Shown here in pieces: positions 1 through 13,410 of a stretch of DNA of 64,000 nt; position 1 is the first letter of the stretch, and every line of letters begins with the position of its first letter. The translations under genes and the position numbers were made by a program. Source of the DNA: Xenopus tropicalis (Eukaryota > Chordata > Amphibia > Anura > Pipidae). The notes under the pieces were generated by a model. That model ran no database searches. It worked only from the letters and a program-made list of their open reading frames with translations, and was not told where the DNA came from. Where the stretch lies: the NCBI RefSeq assembly GCF_000004195.4, contig NC_030677.2, positions 175,324,019 through 175,388,018 of the forward strand, given 5' to 3'.

Positions 1-1400
1 CAGAAACCTTGTACAGTTGAGAAATTAACACGCAGGAGAAACTGAATTTGGTGCTCTCACTGGTAAAATTACTGACAAAAAGGTAAAAAACAAAGGAATT
101 ATATATACATACAGTTTCAGATTGAGTCAAATTAGTTTAATTTTGAGCTCTGTTATTTATTACATTTTTTATCAATGACCTGGTCACCTAGAACATAGTA
201 CCTTATGTGCATACCCAATCTTCTCAGTTGCAGCTCCCAAATGCTGAAGTTTTCATACTATTTTCTCTTCATTTATGGATCAGAGTGATCAAACCAATGC
301 ACCATCCTACATGCACATTATACACTGTTCCTAAAGTTTCCCCATTAGTGGGACATGTCAGTGGAAGGGAATATTTCCAAAAGAATCTGCTCCTACAAAG
401 AATGACAAAAAATATATAATCTCAATGATTTTCACTTCACATGCTGGGTACATTCTCCTATTTAATGGAACTGTATTGAGCTTGGGAAATAATTAATTGC
501 TACATTTTCACCAATACAATTATATAATATATAATTATTATTATTATTATTATTATTATTAAATACACTGGTGGTTTTTCACCAATTAAGGTGAACTTTG
601 CCATAGTTAGACACTTTAGTATACTATAAATGCCCCATAATACTGTATATTTGACATTTGCGTTGTTATTGCATTTTATTTTATGTGGTGTGTTTTCTAC
701 TTTACAAAAGCTAATTTTTGAAAGCATATTTTGAAATTCACTGTAAAATTAAAGCCTTACAATGTAAAATCTGATTTTTGTTTTATTTGAATTGGTCTTC
801 GTTTATTTAATTGTTTCATTTATTAATGTTTTTGTTTTGGTTTTCAACAGCTATCCGGTCGCTTGGGTCTTTTTTACTGATGTTGTCTTCTTTTTGTGGA
901 TGTTGTCCTCTTACCTGCAGGCCAGAACACAGCACCTTCCCATTGTGTCTTGTACCTTTGGGCTGTTCTCTGTTACCTACAGCACAGGTGCAGCAAAATC
1001 CCCCCAGTTTGTGGATGTTATTACCCTATTTTTTTTTGTAACTTATAATTTTTAATTTTTTTTGTTTCACTTACAAAAATGAACATGGCATGTTAAGGCA
1101 TTTTATATTGTTGTTCATACATGTTATTATCCTATTTTTGAGCATGAAGGACTCCTAGTAGTTGTGAAAGTTGTCAATAAGCAGGCCTTATGTTAGGCCC
1201 CAATGAGTGTTGCTTTGATTTAGTGAATTGTAATTGTATTTATTGGTGTGTTTAATAGAGTCTCTGGGTCTCTTTTGTACTACTTTTATAGTTTTTTATC
1301 AGTACAACTCAGGTCTTATCTGCATTAAACAGTACATAATATGACTTATTTACTTACATATTTACTAACTTACAGTTGCCAATAGCAATAGCAATTGCTG
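1..1400. other. gene-free AT-rich DNA
   Basis: No exon-like frame with coding character is seen. The frames around 792-1055 are T-rich composition effects. Only the (TTA)n run at 533 stands out. Confidence 0.6.
533..561. repeat. (TTA)n microsatellite
   Basis: Nine to ten TTA units. Confidence 0.95.
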
Positions 1401-1705
1401 AATATGGACCTGGAGTTTTCAGAATAAGGGGTCTTTCTGTCATTTGGATCACTATACCATAAGGCGACCAAGAAAGCATTTAAACATTAAATAAACCCAA
1501 TAGGGTTGTTTTGCCTACAGTAAGGATTAATTATATCTTAATTGTGGTTAAATACAAGGTTCTGTTTTATTATTACCGAGAAAAAGGAAATTATTTTAAA
1601 AAAATGTGAATTATTAGATTATAATGTAGTCTATGGTAGAGAGGCTTCCAACAATTCAGAGCTTTTTGGATACTGGGTTTCTAGATAGCAGATCCAATAT
1701 CTGTA
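1401..1705. mobile_element. degraded MITE, GTTATCCAGAA family
   Basis: TATGGACCTGGAGTTTTC, AATAAACCCAATAGGGTTG and GATCCAATATCTGTATTC match the family in the orientation opposite to 42325. Partial relatives are also at 1875-2070, 4199-4521 and 6811-7035. Confidence 0.65.
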
Positions 1706-1874
1706 TTCACAACTGCACTTGTGGCACTTTTAGAAAGTTTCTATTGTTCTCAGAAAGCACAAATAACAATATGCCTCAATAACAAATAAAATATATTTGA
1801 AAACAAGTAAATAGAACAAGCACAAAATGTTAAAAATGTTGAATATTTGCATGGCACAGAAAGGATAAAAGTAC

Positions 1875-2070
1875 AGTACAGGTAACAGATCCGTACTTGA
1901 TTGTTACTAAGCTGCATGAATCCATATTGGTGGCAACATAATCCTGTTGTGTTTATTTAATGTTTAAATGATTTTTAGCAGACTTAAGGTATTCAGGTGC
2001 AAACTAAAAAAAATCCCTTATCCAGAAAAGACCAGAAATTAAAGCATTATGGATAATAGACCTCATACCT
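1875..2070. mobile_element. partial MITE, GTTATCCAGAA family
   Basis: ACAGGTAACAGATCCGTACTTG, TTTAATGTTTAAATGATTTT and AATCCCTTATCCAGAAAAG are recognisable. The centre is shortened. Confidence 0.6.
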
Positions 2071-4198
2071 TTTATGCATGCTATAACATTGAATTATCTG
2101 TTTTTTTAACTGTACTATTTATGCATTGAAATTTTTAAAAAAAGAAATTAAAATATGTATTTTTTAATATATTGAGTATGTATAAGCAGTGTTCAGTCAT
2201 TTATATGGATAGATTGCTTTATAAAAATATCAAAGCAATCAATAAAGGTTAGCCTTCAAAAAGAAAACAGTTTTAAATGTCACATATGCCGCCTGGTAAA
2301 ATATATATATATTTAGAGCCATAATGAAATGATAATATGCCATTATGCAGCGCTTTCAAAACATGTATGTTTTTCTTTCACTAAGGAGCACACTCTACTG
2401 GTAATTTGCAAATAAAATAATTAACATAAAATGTATAACATTTTCAGAAAATGAGTAATGTTAAATCCCTACTTGTATGTAGGACCTTGACCATGAGGGC
2501 ACTTGGGAACTTTCTTAAATTTAATTTTGAGTACTGAGGAGATTGACCAAGGGGTTAAGTGCTCTGTTCTCTGACAGTCGAGGAACAGAAAAGATAGATA
2601 TATGAATTTAGAGACAGACTGAAGTCAAGGTTCAATAAAGAAGCATCATTAAGTGCAGGGCCACCAAACTTCTTTGACATAGTGGGACATATTTTGTCAG
2701 ACCTTGATGTTGAAGCACCAGCTATAATAGGGTAAGTAGCTTGATAAAGGGCAGAGTACTGGCCTAAACCGTTTCATGGTCATAGATATAAGCCATGTGA
2801 TAATAAAAAAAGGCTTTTTAAATATATTCACTTGATGGTGCTGCATGCTGCGCTTTGATATAGGGTACGTTTCTGGCATACCCATGGGCCACCATCGGGG
2901 GGGGGAGTTCCCCGGGCCTGGTGGGATTGGGTCTTAAAGTGGGGCCTACCCGTGCTGTATTCACTTATCAAGGGTCCCCCCCCCCCTCCCCGGATTACAC
3001 TTCAGACTCAGTACAGACACTTAAAGGTCTCCATGTGACTGTTTAGATATTCATTATAGATTCTTTTGTATTCCCTTATGGTAAAATATACTCCAAGATT
3101 CATAATTTGGCTGTAAATGTTACTTTTAATGGGATCTGTCATGTACTGATTGTGCAGGAATATTTTTTGCCACTTTCATGCCCCCCCCCCCCCCATGCCA
3201 AACACTGAAAATAACTTAAACTGAATTTCAAAAACTGCAGTTGTGCTAATCTTGATGCATAGGCCACAATTGCAAACTCCCCCAGGTGACTGCAAGAACG
3301 TTGAAATTCTAGGAAAAATCACTGTATTATGGGAAAAAAAAATTCCCAGCAATGAGACCGATAGGACCCTAGGCTGTGACTCTCACAGGTTTATGTGAGT
3401 ACATTTTAGGGTTGACATCTGTTCTTTTTTTTCCAATAGATCCAGTGGCGACCACAGTGTGTTTCGTTTTTTAACCATTAGGACCTCTGGGGGGGCAGAT
3501 AATTTTGACATGATTTATGATGGCAATTAAGCTTAGTTGGGGTAGGACCATCTCCAGTTGTGCTGAGGCAACCTGTAACCTGTGACCCAATTTGTAACGT
3601 AATCACAGTCATTAGATTGAAAGCAAGGAACTAATATTTGTTTAAACCCTATTAGGAAGCTGAATACGCAGCTTTTACTGGAGAGGTGTCATCCTTTTTG
3701 ATTGGTGGCTTATAAATATCCTACAAAATCCTCTGCAAGATATGCGTGGAAACTATTAAGAAAGGCTTCAAAAAAGGTAAAAAAAAAGGTAAGAAATGTC
3801 CATTTCCTGGCCAAATATTAGTACCTCTGTAGTGCTAGGTACTTCCACAATTTTGTCCCAAGTACTGCCATAAAACGACATGGTTCATGAAGCATCACAA
3901 AAGCTGTAGTTGGTGCAGTTAAAGAAAACCTTGGAGAAGAACTGATCAGCACACCATAGTATTGTCATGCCAGTCACTGTGACCTGCTCTCCTTAATGAT
4001 GTTAAAGTAAACTACAATTCTTTTATACAACAATAACTGCTTCCAATTCCCCACTTGCCAGCGAGTGCTTTCGCCCCTATGATGAAGGTCTGGGACATGT
4101 GCATCCAGACCCACCATTACTGTTGGTAAGCTTATACCTTACTGGAATTACATTGTGTGTGATATCATTATTTAGCAGTATAGGCATGGCACCTGTTA
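2071..4198. other. gene-free DNA with G/C homopolymer runs
   Basis: A GC-rich repeat piece (2881-3000, with CCCCGGGCC and runs of G and C) and a run of C at 3181-3194 are visible. No gene is recognised. Confidence 0.6.
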
Positions 4199-4521
4199 TA
4201 AAGTATGCTTGGATAAAGGATGCTTGGGACCTAGTATTTTCCTGGATAAATGGTCTTTCTGTAATTTTGATCTCCATATCTTAGTCTACTAAAAAATCCT
4301 TTTAAATGTTAAATAAACCCAAAAGTATTGTTTTGCTTCCAATAAGGGTTAATTGTATCTTAGCTGGAATCAAGTACAAGGTACTGTTTTATTATTACAA
4401 AGAAAAGGGAAATATGATTTAAAATTTTAAACTGTTTGATTAAAATTGAATCTATGGCCATTCCATAATTCAAAGCTCTCTGGATAACAGGTTTCATGAT
4501 AACAGATCCTATAACTGTATT
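4199..4521. mobile_element. degraded MITE, GTTATCCAGAA family
   Basis: TCCTGGATAAATGGTCTTTC, CAAGTACAAGGTACTGTTTT and AACAGATCCTATAACTGTATTC are recognisable. Confidence 0.65.
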
Positions 4522-5602
4522 CAAACCATCCCTAAAGCCTCATCAGACTAGAGGAAGGAGAGCCCTGCTCATAGGGCTTACAATCTAGAGTTCAAAACTG
4601 AGTCACGAATAGGGCAGGCAATATGAAAGAGAAATCATTTTATATCCCATAACTATGAAACTCACTGCAAGAGGCAACTGGCTTAGCCATAACTATACTT
4701 TCTTTATATTCCTTTTCCCTGCTCAAATCGCTTGGCCTTTTCTGTGCCTTTTAAGGGATCTCTTTGATGAAAATGTACATCTGTCGGTTATCTATAACAG
4801 CTGAACACAAATTCATTCTGTCAAAGGCATCATTCATCTCAACTGGATTTATGCTTGCCATTCAGGTGACAGCATCTGTATGTTCCCATTCAATGAAATT
4901 ATTCATTAATCAATCTAATGCATCTCCCTGAATCCTCCATGACTTATTGTGGGCAATTCTTAGGACATGTAAAGTAAACATTTCATAAGATAATCAAGAT
5001 GGAAAGGATGACATCAAGGTCTGTGCCATTATTGCAAACATGCACTCCTGCCACACGTGAATCATATGCCTGAGATTTATCATGTAAATGTGGATTATGG
5101 ATATGGATTATTTTGTCCCAGGTTCAATACCTTGCAAGAGGTTAGAAGTACCTTAACCCCAATGCAGATGTAGGTCAAAACTGTTTTGTTGCTGGTTTTC
5201 AATAAAAGCTGCTAAAACTCCATATGTGATTCAATATTAGAAATTCTGTTTGTGGGTAATTATTTAAGTTCTTAGATTTTGTGAAGGGTTAGTCTGTTGG
5301 CTGTTAACTGTTTATTTTGGGCTCAGCATTGAATGTTATTTTGGGGTAACTGCATACATGTTAGCAGTCACATTTTTGGTTGCATGCTATTGACCTGCAT
5401 TTCCCTGCAGGATCTTTGTGATAATAGATACACATTTATGTCATTCCCTCAAGTATAAAACATTAGATGAAATTTCATTTAACTACATATAGGAATAAAA
5501 AAGACAGGTATAGTACAGACTGTGACAAATGGCATCTAAGCAAGTCCTTGTGTTTTACATATATATATATGAATACAGGCTCCTGAACTTGCATATATAA
5601 AT

Positions 5603-5737
<135 letters not shown>

Positions 5738-5789
5738 TTTTTATGTTACCTTGGAGTGCAATGTCCTGTTTAAAATTATCTTACTTGAA

Positions 5790-6218
5790 GAAATGGATGT
5801 TATTTTATATCATATTAAGTGACCTATTAAAGAATCTTACCAAACTGGAATATACTGTATAAATTAGTAAATATCGCCCTTTTACATCTTTTTCCTTGAG
5901 CCACCATTTTGTGATGGGCTGTGTGCTCCCTCAGGGATTAAATGACCCGAAATAATGCAGCTCTAACTGTAACAGGAAGAAATGTGAGTATAAAAGACAG
6001 AACTTTTGTTTCTTGGTTTGTGTGATCCCAGGGGTCGGCCCTTAACTCTTAAAATGGCAGTTTTCTATTTAGGATTACCCAATGACACATACTACTTAAA
6101 AAATATTTTTATAAAAATGGTGTATTTATATCAAGCAGAGTTTTACATAGGAGCTTTTTTATGTAATACATTTTTATAGAGACCTACATTGTTTGGGTAT
6201 AGGTTTTCTTTAAACAGG
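5790..6218. mobile_element. degraded sibling of the 10194 MITE
   Basis: It shares GACCTATTAAAGAAT, GATGGGCTGTGTGCTCCC, CTCTAACTGTAACAGGAAG and AAAATGG..TTTTCTATTTAGG with 10194-10611. The right end TATAGGTTTTCTTTAAA is recognisable and the left end is lost. Confidence 0.75.
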
Positions 6219-6810
6219 TGGCAATAAAATGCTACCTGCAGATTGCTTGCTATGGTTAATTAGACCAGTAGCAAATATTACCCATAAAATAAATAGTTAC
6301 TAAAGTACCCATATACATGGTCTAAACTGATCTGTGTAAATGTCAATGGAAAGTCAAAGCAGTTCTCTACTGATGATATTAATATGCAAAACTTTGTTCC
6401 GGAGTTTACAAAGTGACCCTGCCCACTCTTAAAATAATGGCAATGTCTGCTATACAATCTTATTTCTCATTCTGTCACAGCAAGGAAAATTGGGAGTGCA
6501 CCACGTGGCACGGTTGTACAGCTGCAGCCCGCTGTGCGCAGATATGAGGGGAGGATTAAAAAAAGCATTGTTTTTACTAATTTAACAAGTCCCATTGTTA
6601 GATAAAATGCACACTGGAAAATTGTTGCCCGGCTGACTGTAAACAAAGGTTGATTATATAGAGCTACAAAGTGCTTTTAAAATAACATCCTGACTGTATG
6701 ATGTTTAGCACCAAGCAGGTCTAAAGACCTCTGAGATTAAATAAAGAGCAATTTACCAACATATGTTTTGTCATTCAGATTTGGTGCATTTCATAAGATC
6801 CCACAATTGT

Positions 6811-7035
6811 ACAGGTTTAGGATTCGTTATCCAGAAACCCGTTATCCAGAAAGTTCTGAAGTATGGGAAGGCCATGTCCCATAGACTCCATTTTAATAAA
6901 ATAATTAAAAATGCTAAAAATAATTTGCTTTTTCTCTGTAATAATAAAAGTGAACCTGATACTTGATCCCAACTAAGATATAATTAATTCTTATTAAATG
7001 TAAAACAATCCTTTTGTGTTTAATTGACATTAAAT
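6811..7035. mobile_element. partial MITE, GTTATCCAGAA family
   Basis: ACAGGTTTAGGATTCGTTATCC, CATAGACTCCATTTTAATAA and GATCCCAACTAAGATATAATT are recognisable. The right half is missing. Confidence 0.65.
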
Positions 7036-9314
7036 TATTTGACACTGAAAGACAAAGACAATGACAATTTTCAAAAATATATGTAAAAAGTAGCATTTTT
7101 CATGTAATGATCATTATTTAGTTACTAACATTGCAAATTTGAACTGGGCATGGTGTTTTCCTATGACTGTCTTAAAAAAAGAAAGTGCTTTTGTTACATA
7201 CACTGAGCAGTGGCACAAACAACAAAGACTTTGACAGATAAGCTGCCACAGAATATATATTAATTATATGCAAAGACATAACTTTCCACCCTTGGGACAC
7301 CCCTCTCACCAGAGCTAGATTTAAAAGCAAAGGTGGGGTCTGGAATGGGGATCAGTAGCAGCAAGGGGTCAGAACAGGAAATGCAGGCTGGGTGTGAGCT
7401 CCTGCTATAAAATAATATAATAACATGTGGGAAGGGCGACCAGCAGTTCACTTACATATGAAGATCACACTGACATTGTACTTTTTTCACTCACCCGGGA
7501 TCATAATTGCAGACAAACATTACAATATTCCATGCAGGCTAGTTGCACAAATGATTACTGCCCAAAGGACTCACAGATGGCTAGGCTGGGTTTTTTACAC
7601 TTGTCTCCAGCCCCCGGGAATCCCTGTTCCCCTCCTGTCTCAGCAATCCAGCACACTCTGCGCTGCCCCTTTGCTATTCCGACCAGGTATTTTTCACCTA
7701 TTTTTCACCTATTTTTAGCCTAATCCTACCCACTGGTGTCTCTTTCTTTTGGATGATCCACTGGGATAACTATTTCCTGCTACCTTCCTTGTCAGGGCAA
7801 TAGGCAGCCCATGCTAGCTAACGTGCTGCTACCTACGGGACATTTGACAAAAAACATGCAAAAACAGCACACAAAATACAATCATCCTTTTTCCAGCACC
7901 CTTCCACACAGGCAGGGCCATTTCAGACTGATCCAATCGCTGACCCTGGGGCACACCATTGTATCATATGGAGGGGCCTACAGACCTGCCAAATAAGGAC
8001 AGCATGAACATGCTGATGTGGTCCTCAACAGCTGGGAAAAATCTAGAACTGAGTCGGCCAGGCCCATCTGTAGGCCAACTCGGACTCAAAGGAGAGGAGC
8101 ATGTGGCCACCTATAGATTACAATGCAAATTCTGCAGACTGAGGCTGGTAATATTTTTGTGAAAAGATTAAAATCCTATTTCAGTATAAAGGCTTCATTT
8201 CTGTTCTGTCTGATTGAATAATAAGCCTTGTCTTTTATCTAAAGAGACCCTGGTGTCCATCATAAATAGGGTTACCTCTTGGCTAGTATTATGCCAGCCC
8301 AGGCAGTAAAAATGAAATGAAATGAAAAGTCCGATATGTTCTTTTTAAAAAGGTGGCAACCCTGATTATGAGTGTATAGTCTTTCACTATGCACAAGGCC
8401 TTGCTTGCCCTCAAAGGAACAAGAACCATTGCCCTACAACAGGAACATATATAGAGAGAAATGCAGAACATGAGCCTTCCAGTAACCAGATGAACATTTG
8501 ATAAGTTTCTATTAAACATGATGTCTAGATTAAGATGGGAATACCAAGTATAGTCTTGTGTTGCCACCTTAAAAAGACTGTTTTGCTTTAGGAATATTAA
8601 GAACAGTCTGTTTTTCCTGCCTAGCGATACATTTACAGAAACCTTTTGTTTTCTCGGCTACTTTATAGATAGGGTTTCTATGTATTCCATTATTAAGAGA
8701 AGTCCAGTGATGATAAACTATTGAACTGGTTTCACTTACCATAAATCAAGCAGAGCCCAGTGATCAGCTAATGCTCCTATTTAACAGAGAGCATAGTAAG
8801 TATTGTATGTTTGTAAAGTTTTACCTAAAATGATAAATGATCTGCTCTTTTCTGTAGTTTAAAGAAATTGTTTTTACAAAAAGGTGTGCTATTACACAGC
8901 CGAGGCCTTTCACTTTATGATGCTGCCATCTGCTGGTTATTGGGTCTGATCACAATGAACTTTTTAATATTGGTTTCTGTAAACCTGAATGGGCAGAAGA
9001 ACATTTATCTGGGTTCACTCCAACCTCTCAGTCATTGTAAAATAAATATTCTGCCAATTATTTGGCCCATTAAAAATGCCAGCTCTAGGACTTGAATGCT
9101 ACTCATGTTTGAACTATCAGTTTATTATCTCTCTATGGGGCTGATTCTAAATTGAACCCGCAGCCCATAGCAACTGCACAGATATGTATTTCCTTTTTTA
9201 CAGCTGACAATCAAAACAAAGCACTGATTGGTTTTACTGATAAGTGCAATTTAGCACCTAGTAATTTACTAAGTAAATGTATAGTTTGGTGAAATTTTTC
9301 TATTATTGGCACAA
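7036..9314. other. gene-free DNA, mixed repeats
   Basis: Overlapping frames of 60-98 codons at 7425-8162 have no similarity to a family I know and no exon context. They are probably old repeats. Confidence 0.55.
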
Positions 9315-9317
9315 TTA

Positions 9318-9698
9318 GGGGCAGATTTACTAATGCACGAACGGACTGAAAGCGTCCGAACATGTTTTTTCGCAAAGATCGATATTTTTGCGACTTTTTC
9401 GTATGTCCCGCGTTATTTTCGTCGCCGGTACGACTTTATCGTATATTTTCCGCGACTTTTTCGTCGCCGTCACGAAAAAATTGGATTGGTTTTTCCGCCG
9501 TTTACAATTGCTCAATACGAAAAAATCACAACGGCGACGGAAAAGTTGCGCAAAATACGATAAAGTCGTGACAGCGACGGGAAAATCACGCAAAATACGA
9601 AAAAACCGTGACAGCAACGAAAAAGTCGCAAAATTTTCGTTTCCAATCCGATTTTTTCCCATTCGGGATTCGGATTCGTGGATTAGTAAATGTGCCCC
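9318..9698. mobile_element. TTA-flanked MITE (Harbinger-like)
   Basis: Inverted ends GGGGCAGATTTACTAATGCACGAA and TTCGTGGATTAGTAAATGTGCCCC are bounded by TTA on each side (9315-9317, 9699-9701). The interior is unusually CpG-rich and repeats CGACTTTTTCGT / ACGAAAAAGTCG in both orientations. It opens frames of up to 110 codons on both strands, which are not genes. Confidence 0.85.
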
Positions 9699-9985
9699 TT
9701 AGACTGTGAGGAGCATGTTGCAAAATAGTGGAGATCCTGAAACAGAAGAGATCGCATTAACAGGTTGCCAGGATATTTAGGGAAAATTTCAGAATTTCAG
9801 TAACATTTATTTTGGACAACTGGATACATGCATAAGGTTAGCACTGCAGACTGCACATTTCACCGATTATTTGTAAAGGTCAAATGAATTCTAGTAAGCT
9901 GTTGTGAGCAGGGCCCTCTTTTGTTACTCTGTACACCCTTATTTGTTAAACTTTTTAAGATCCCTGTTTGTTTAAATTTATTGTG

Positions 9986-10045
9986 AAGCGCTGCGTAATT
10001 TGCTGGCGCTATGTAAATAAATGATGATGATGATGATGATGATGA
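9986..10045 (+). repeat. retroelement tail plus (ATG)n microsatellite
   Basis: AAGCGCTGCGTAATTTGCTG and GCGCTATGTAAATAA are followed by eight ATG units (10021-10044). This is the same tail family as 31081-31131. Confidence 0.7.
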
Positions 10046-10193
10046 ACTAAAGTTTACCCATAGCTTTTACACTTAGCAGTTACTGTACATGTCCAGATAT
10101 ACAGCAAGGGTTTCCACCTGGTAGGTATTTTACCAGCCTAACCAGGCTGAACCAGTAATATACTGGCACATAGTTTCTGGTATATTTCCTTAA

Positions 10194-10611
10194 AGGAAAA
10201 CTATACCCTCAGAATGAATACTTAACCAACAGATGTTAAAAGTGACCTATTAAAGAATGTCGCCAAACTGTAATATATAAATATATCAGTAAATATTGCC
10301 CTTTTACATCCTTTCCCTTGATCCACCATTTAGTGATGGGCTGTGTGCTCCCTCAGGGATCAGCTGACAGGAAACAATGCCGCTCTAACTGTAACAGGAA
10401 GAAGTGTAAAAGCAAAAGATAGAACTCTGCCCATTAATTGGCTGATGGGGCCTAGCATGTATGTGTGCACTTGGCTTGTTTGTGTGCACTGTGACTCCTA
10501 TGATCCCAGGAGGCGGCCCTTAATTCTTAAAATGGAAATTTTCTATTTAGGAGTACCCAATATCAATACTACTAAAAAGAGACCTATATTGTTTGGGGGT
10601 ATAATTTCCCT
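10194..10611. mobile_element. TTAA-flanked MITE (piggyBac-like ends)
   Basis: TTAA flanks 10190-10193 and 10612-10615, with ends AAGGAAAACTATACCC and GGGGTATAATTTCCCTT. A sibling is at about 5790-6218. Confidence 0.85.
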
Positions 10612-10615
10612 TTAA

Positions 10616-13170
10616 GATTAGCCCCTGGCCCACCCCTGATCCTCCCATGAACCATCCAAATATGCCTAGATCCCACCTTATTGCTTCCCGAATTTGCTCC
10701 ATTGCCCTCCCTCCAGCAGTCGCAATATCATAGCCCCGCCCATTTTACATAATCAATCTGCCTATTTTACATCATCACCCTGCCCCCCTTTGTGCCTGCC
10801 CATTCTCTAGAAAGGTGGCAACCCTAGATGCAGAAGTCTTACTAAAGTAGAAATTCCTGACCCAGCCTATTTCCTTCCTTTACTTGGTCACCTGGGATAT
10901 TGTAGGTTCCCAGAGCACAGGTGTGAGTTGTTGTTCAGAGTACTTTGGGTGTGAACATGTCCCTCAGCTAGCTACAGAACCTCACCAACTGCTAATTTTG
11001 TAAATTATTCCAGCAAATTTCTACCCATTATAATGTAGTTTCCATTATATTTGCACAAGAGCACAAAGAGATGATACAGGAATCAGATTCAGATAAAGTT
11101 TTGTAAGTTCTAAATTACTGGGCCAAACACTTCTCATGGGTTTATGAAGCAGCTATCTAATAAAACTAATTGCTATGGACTATTGCTATAGACAAACTAT
11201 GGCTTGTCTTTATTACCCCCTAAAGTATCTATACCTTAAAATGTAATACTAGTATATAAAATATCTTCATATCCTAGTTACCATTTAAAAAATTAGTTGG
11301 ACTGTAAAAATATTACACAGCACTCCATAGTAGTAATAAAAGTCTTAAGCAAACTCCAACAGTAGTTGTTATCACAGAACATTCCCATTAAGGTTAACGG
11401 TTACCCATGGTGCCCTGCTAGCAGGTAGCATATAATAGTCTACATTGCAAGTGTCATTTACAAAGCACAGGGAAGTGTATAAAGTACAAGTTTTTGTCCT
11501 GCTTTGTTTCTTCAGCAGGTAGCAGAAATACCAGATGGTGAGCTCACCATGTTTACAGACGGACTGTAGAGAACAGTACTGGTGGTTCTTACTTCATGTG
11601 CTAAAAGGGATAGACAATCTCAGGAGACTTGTTTCCCAACCTCTTTGTGTCTCTATGTGAAAAAAAAGCAGATACCAAGGAATCAGAGCACAGATTTTGT
11701 ACAAAATATCAGGGTTTATCATCTTCAGATCAATTTCCAACCTTATTTGAGACACTTAGCAAAATAATTTGCATCAATCAACATATCTCACTGACTAATC
11801 TTGGTTCTACTTCATCCAAATCTGCTAGCAATCTGAATCAGTGCTGATTGGCTCATCAGTGGTTGCCACGCGACTAGAATCTCTACAACCAATGAATATT
11901 TACATTTTTTAGTGAACTCAACAACAACAACAGTTTAAGTAGAAGATATGGAAGGAGATTACAGTTACTTATATGGCTCATAAATACATCTAGTTGCAGA
12001 GACCATGTGAAGTGTTGTGGCATTTAACCACCAAAAGTCATGGAATTCATGGGCATTTTTTCAATGTGAAACTAAAGGGCAGATTTATCAAAAAATGCTT
12101 TTTAGAAGCGTATTTATCAATGGGTAAAAAAACGTTCCCCATTTGATAAATATGCCTCTAAAAATCCCATAGGAATGAAGTGATTGTGCAATATCTAAAA
12201 AAGTGGGTGAATTTTTCTAGACATTGCACAATCTCTAAAAGTCTTGTAACATATTAGCCCATTTGGACTAAATATTTTTGAATATTCTATCTCAAATAAA
12301 ATACAGGCATGGACTATTATTTGGAGACCAGGGGCGTTCTTCTTTACATAGTGCATCATTCATAAACGCTATTAAAGGAGAAGGAAAGGCTAAGTCACCA
12401 AAATGTTAGGCACCCCCAGTGACTTTAATCGCTTACCTTTTACCCTGGGCTGGTGCCCCTGTTAGGAGAAAACCGCACATTTCATTTCACAACATTAACA
12501 TCAAAATTTCAAAAACAAGTACAAGGTATTAGAGTTCATTTATGAATGCAGCTGTAATTGTGATCACCAAAATAATATACACAATTTTTGCATGTATTGA
12601 TGCTATTCATTAAAGGTACTTGCACCTAAATAGTTTCCTCTTGTTTGCACCTACCCAGTCTGGCTGCTGAATTGTGCACCAGATTGTCTAATGATACTAG
12701 GGAAACACTAAAGTTGCTGCAACCCTGAAGGTGGGGTAATTCCAGGGTTCCCATTGCGTGCTGACTGACATCCAAAGTACATACATGTACATTTTGTTTG
12801 TTTTTTTAAATGACTCATCCTGACAATTTAAAACCAATTGTATATGATACATAAAAGTGCATAAGTGCTACTGCACCGACTGCAAATCTGTGTATATATC
12901 TGTACAATTATGCAGGAACTGTGGATAAAAAAAATGCTGCATTATGGGTAAAAACATTCCAGTTTGTATCTGAAAATTAAATGGCACTTTGTATGTTGCA
13001 CTTGGAAACCAGTAAATAAGATGAATAATGAAACTGAATTTCTAAACTCTCTGGATAAAAGGTTTTTAGATATAAACTCAAGAGAAGCAGCTTCAGGTAT
13101 CGGAGTTATTATTTTAAAAGATTCTTAGATTCCCCTTTCATTATCACTATGATTGGGAATGGTACAAACC
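10616..13170. other. gene-free DNA with fragments of dispersed repeats
   Basis: AAAGGAGAAGGAAAGGCTAAGTCACC at 12377 is an end of a frog MITE; its counterpart (CCTTTCCTTGTCCTTTAAAC) is seen at 29170. AGGGCAGATTTATCAAAAA at 12075 resembles the 9318 MITE end. No gene is seen. Confidence 0.55.
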
Positions 13171-13410
13171 AGGGTCGGACGGTGGGGGGGGTGCAGGACC
13201 CACCAAAGCTGCTGGGGGCCCTGTACCCCCCCAAGGGACCCCTGCCAGGCCTCTACATCCCACGTTGGCCCCCATATCCTGCACAGCCCACTCCCCTGAG
13301 CACTCGTACTTTATTCTTACCTGAGGTGCTTCAGGGGATCTGCAGGCTGGGGGATCTGCAGGCTGGGCGAGCGCCAGTGGGGATCGGGTCTGGCCGGCCC
13401 AATCTGAACC
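13171..13410. repeat. GC-rich dispersed repeat
   Basis: It begins with CAGGGTCGGACGGTGGGGGG, ends near CTGGCCGGCCCAATCTGAACC and contains a GGGGGATCTGCAGGCTGG direct repeat. It is related in composition and end motif to 14522-14850 and to the fragment at 48295. Confidence 0.6.

Noticed and set aside
792..1055. Hydrophobic frames that look like a membrane protein
   Set aside because: Low-complexity T-rich composition encodes Phe/Leu/Val by chance. There are two competing frames and no splice context.
9306..9702. Overlapping 69-110-codon frames on both strands
   Set aside because: They lie inside a TTA-flanked palindromic MITE. The frames come from CGAAAAA/TTTTTCG repeats in both orientations.
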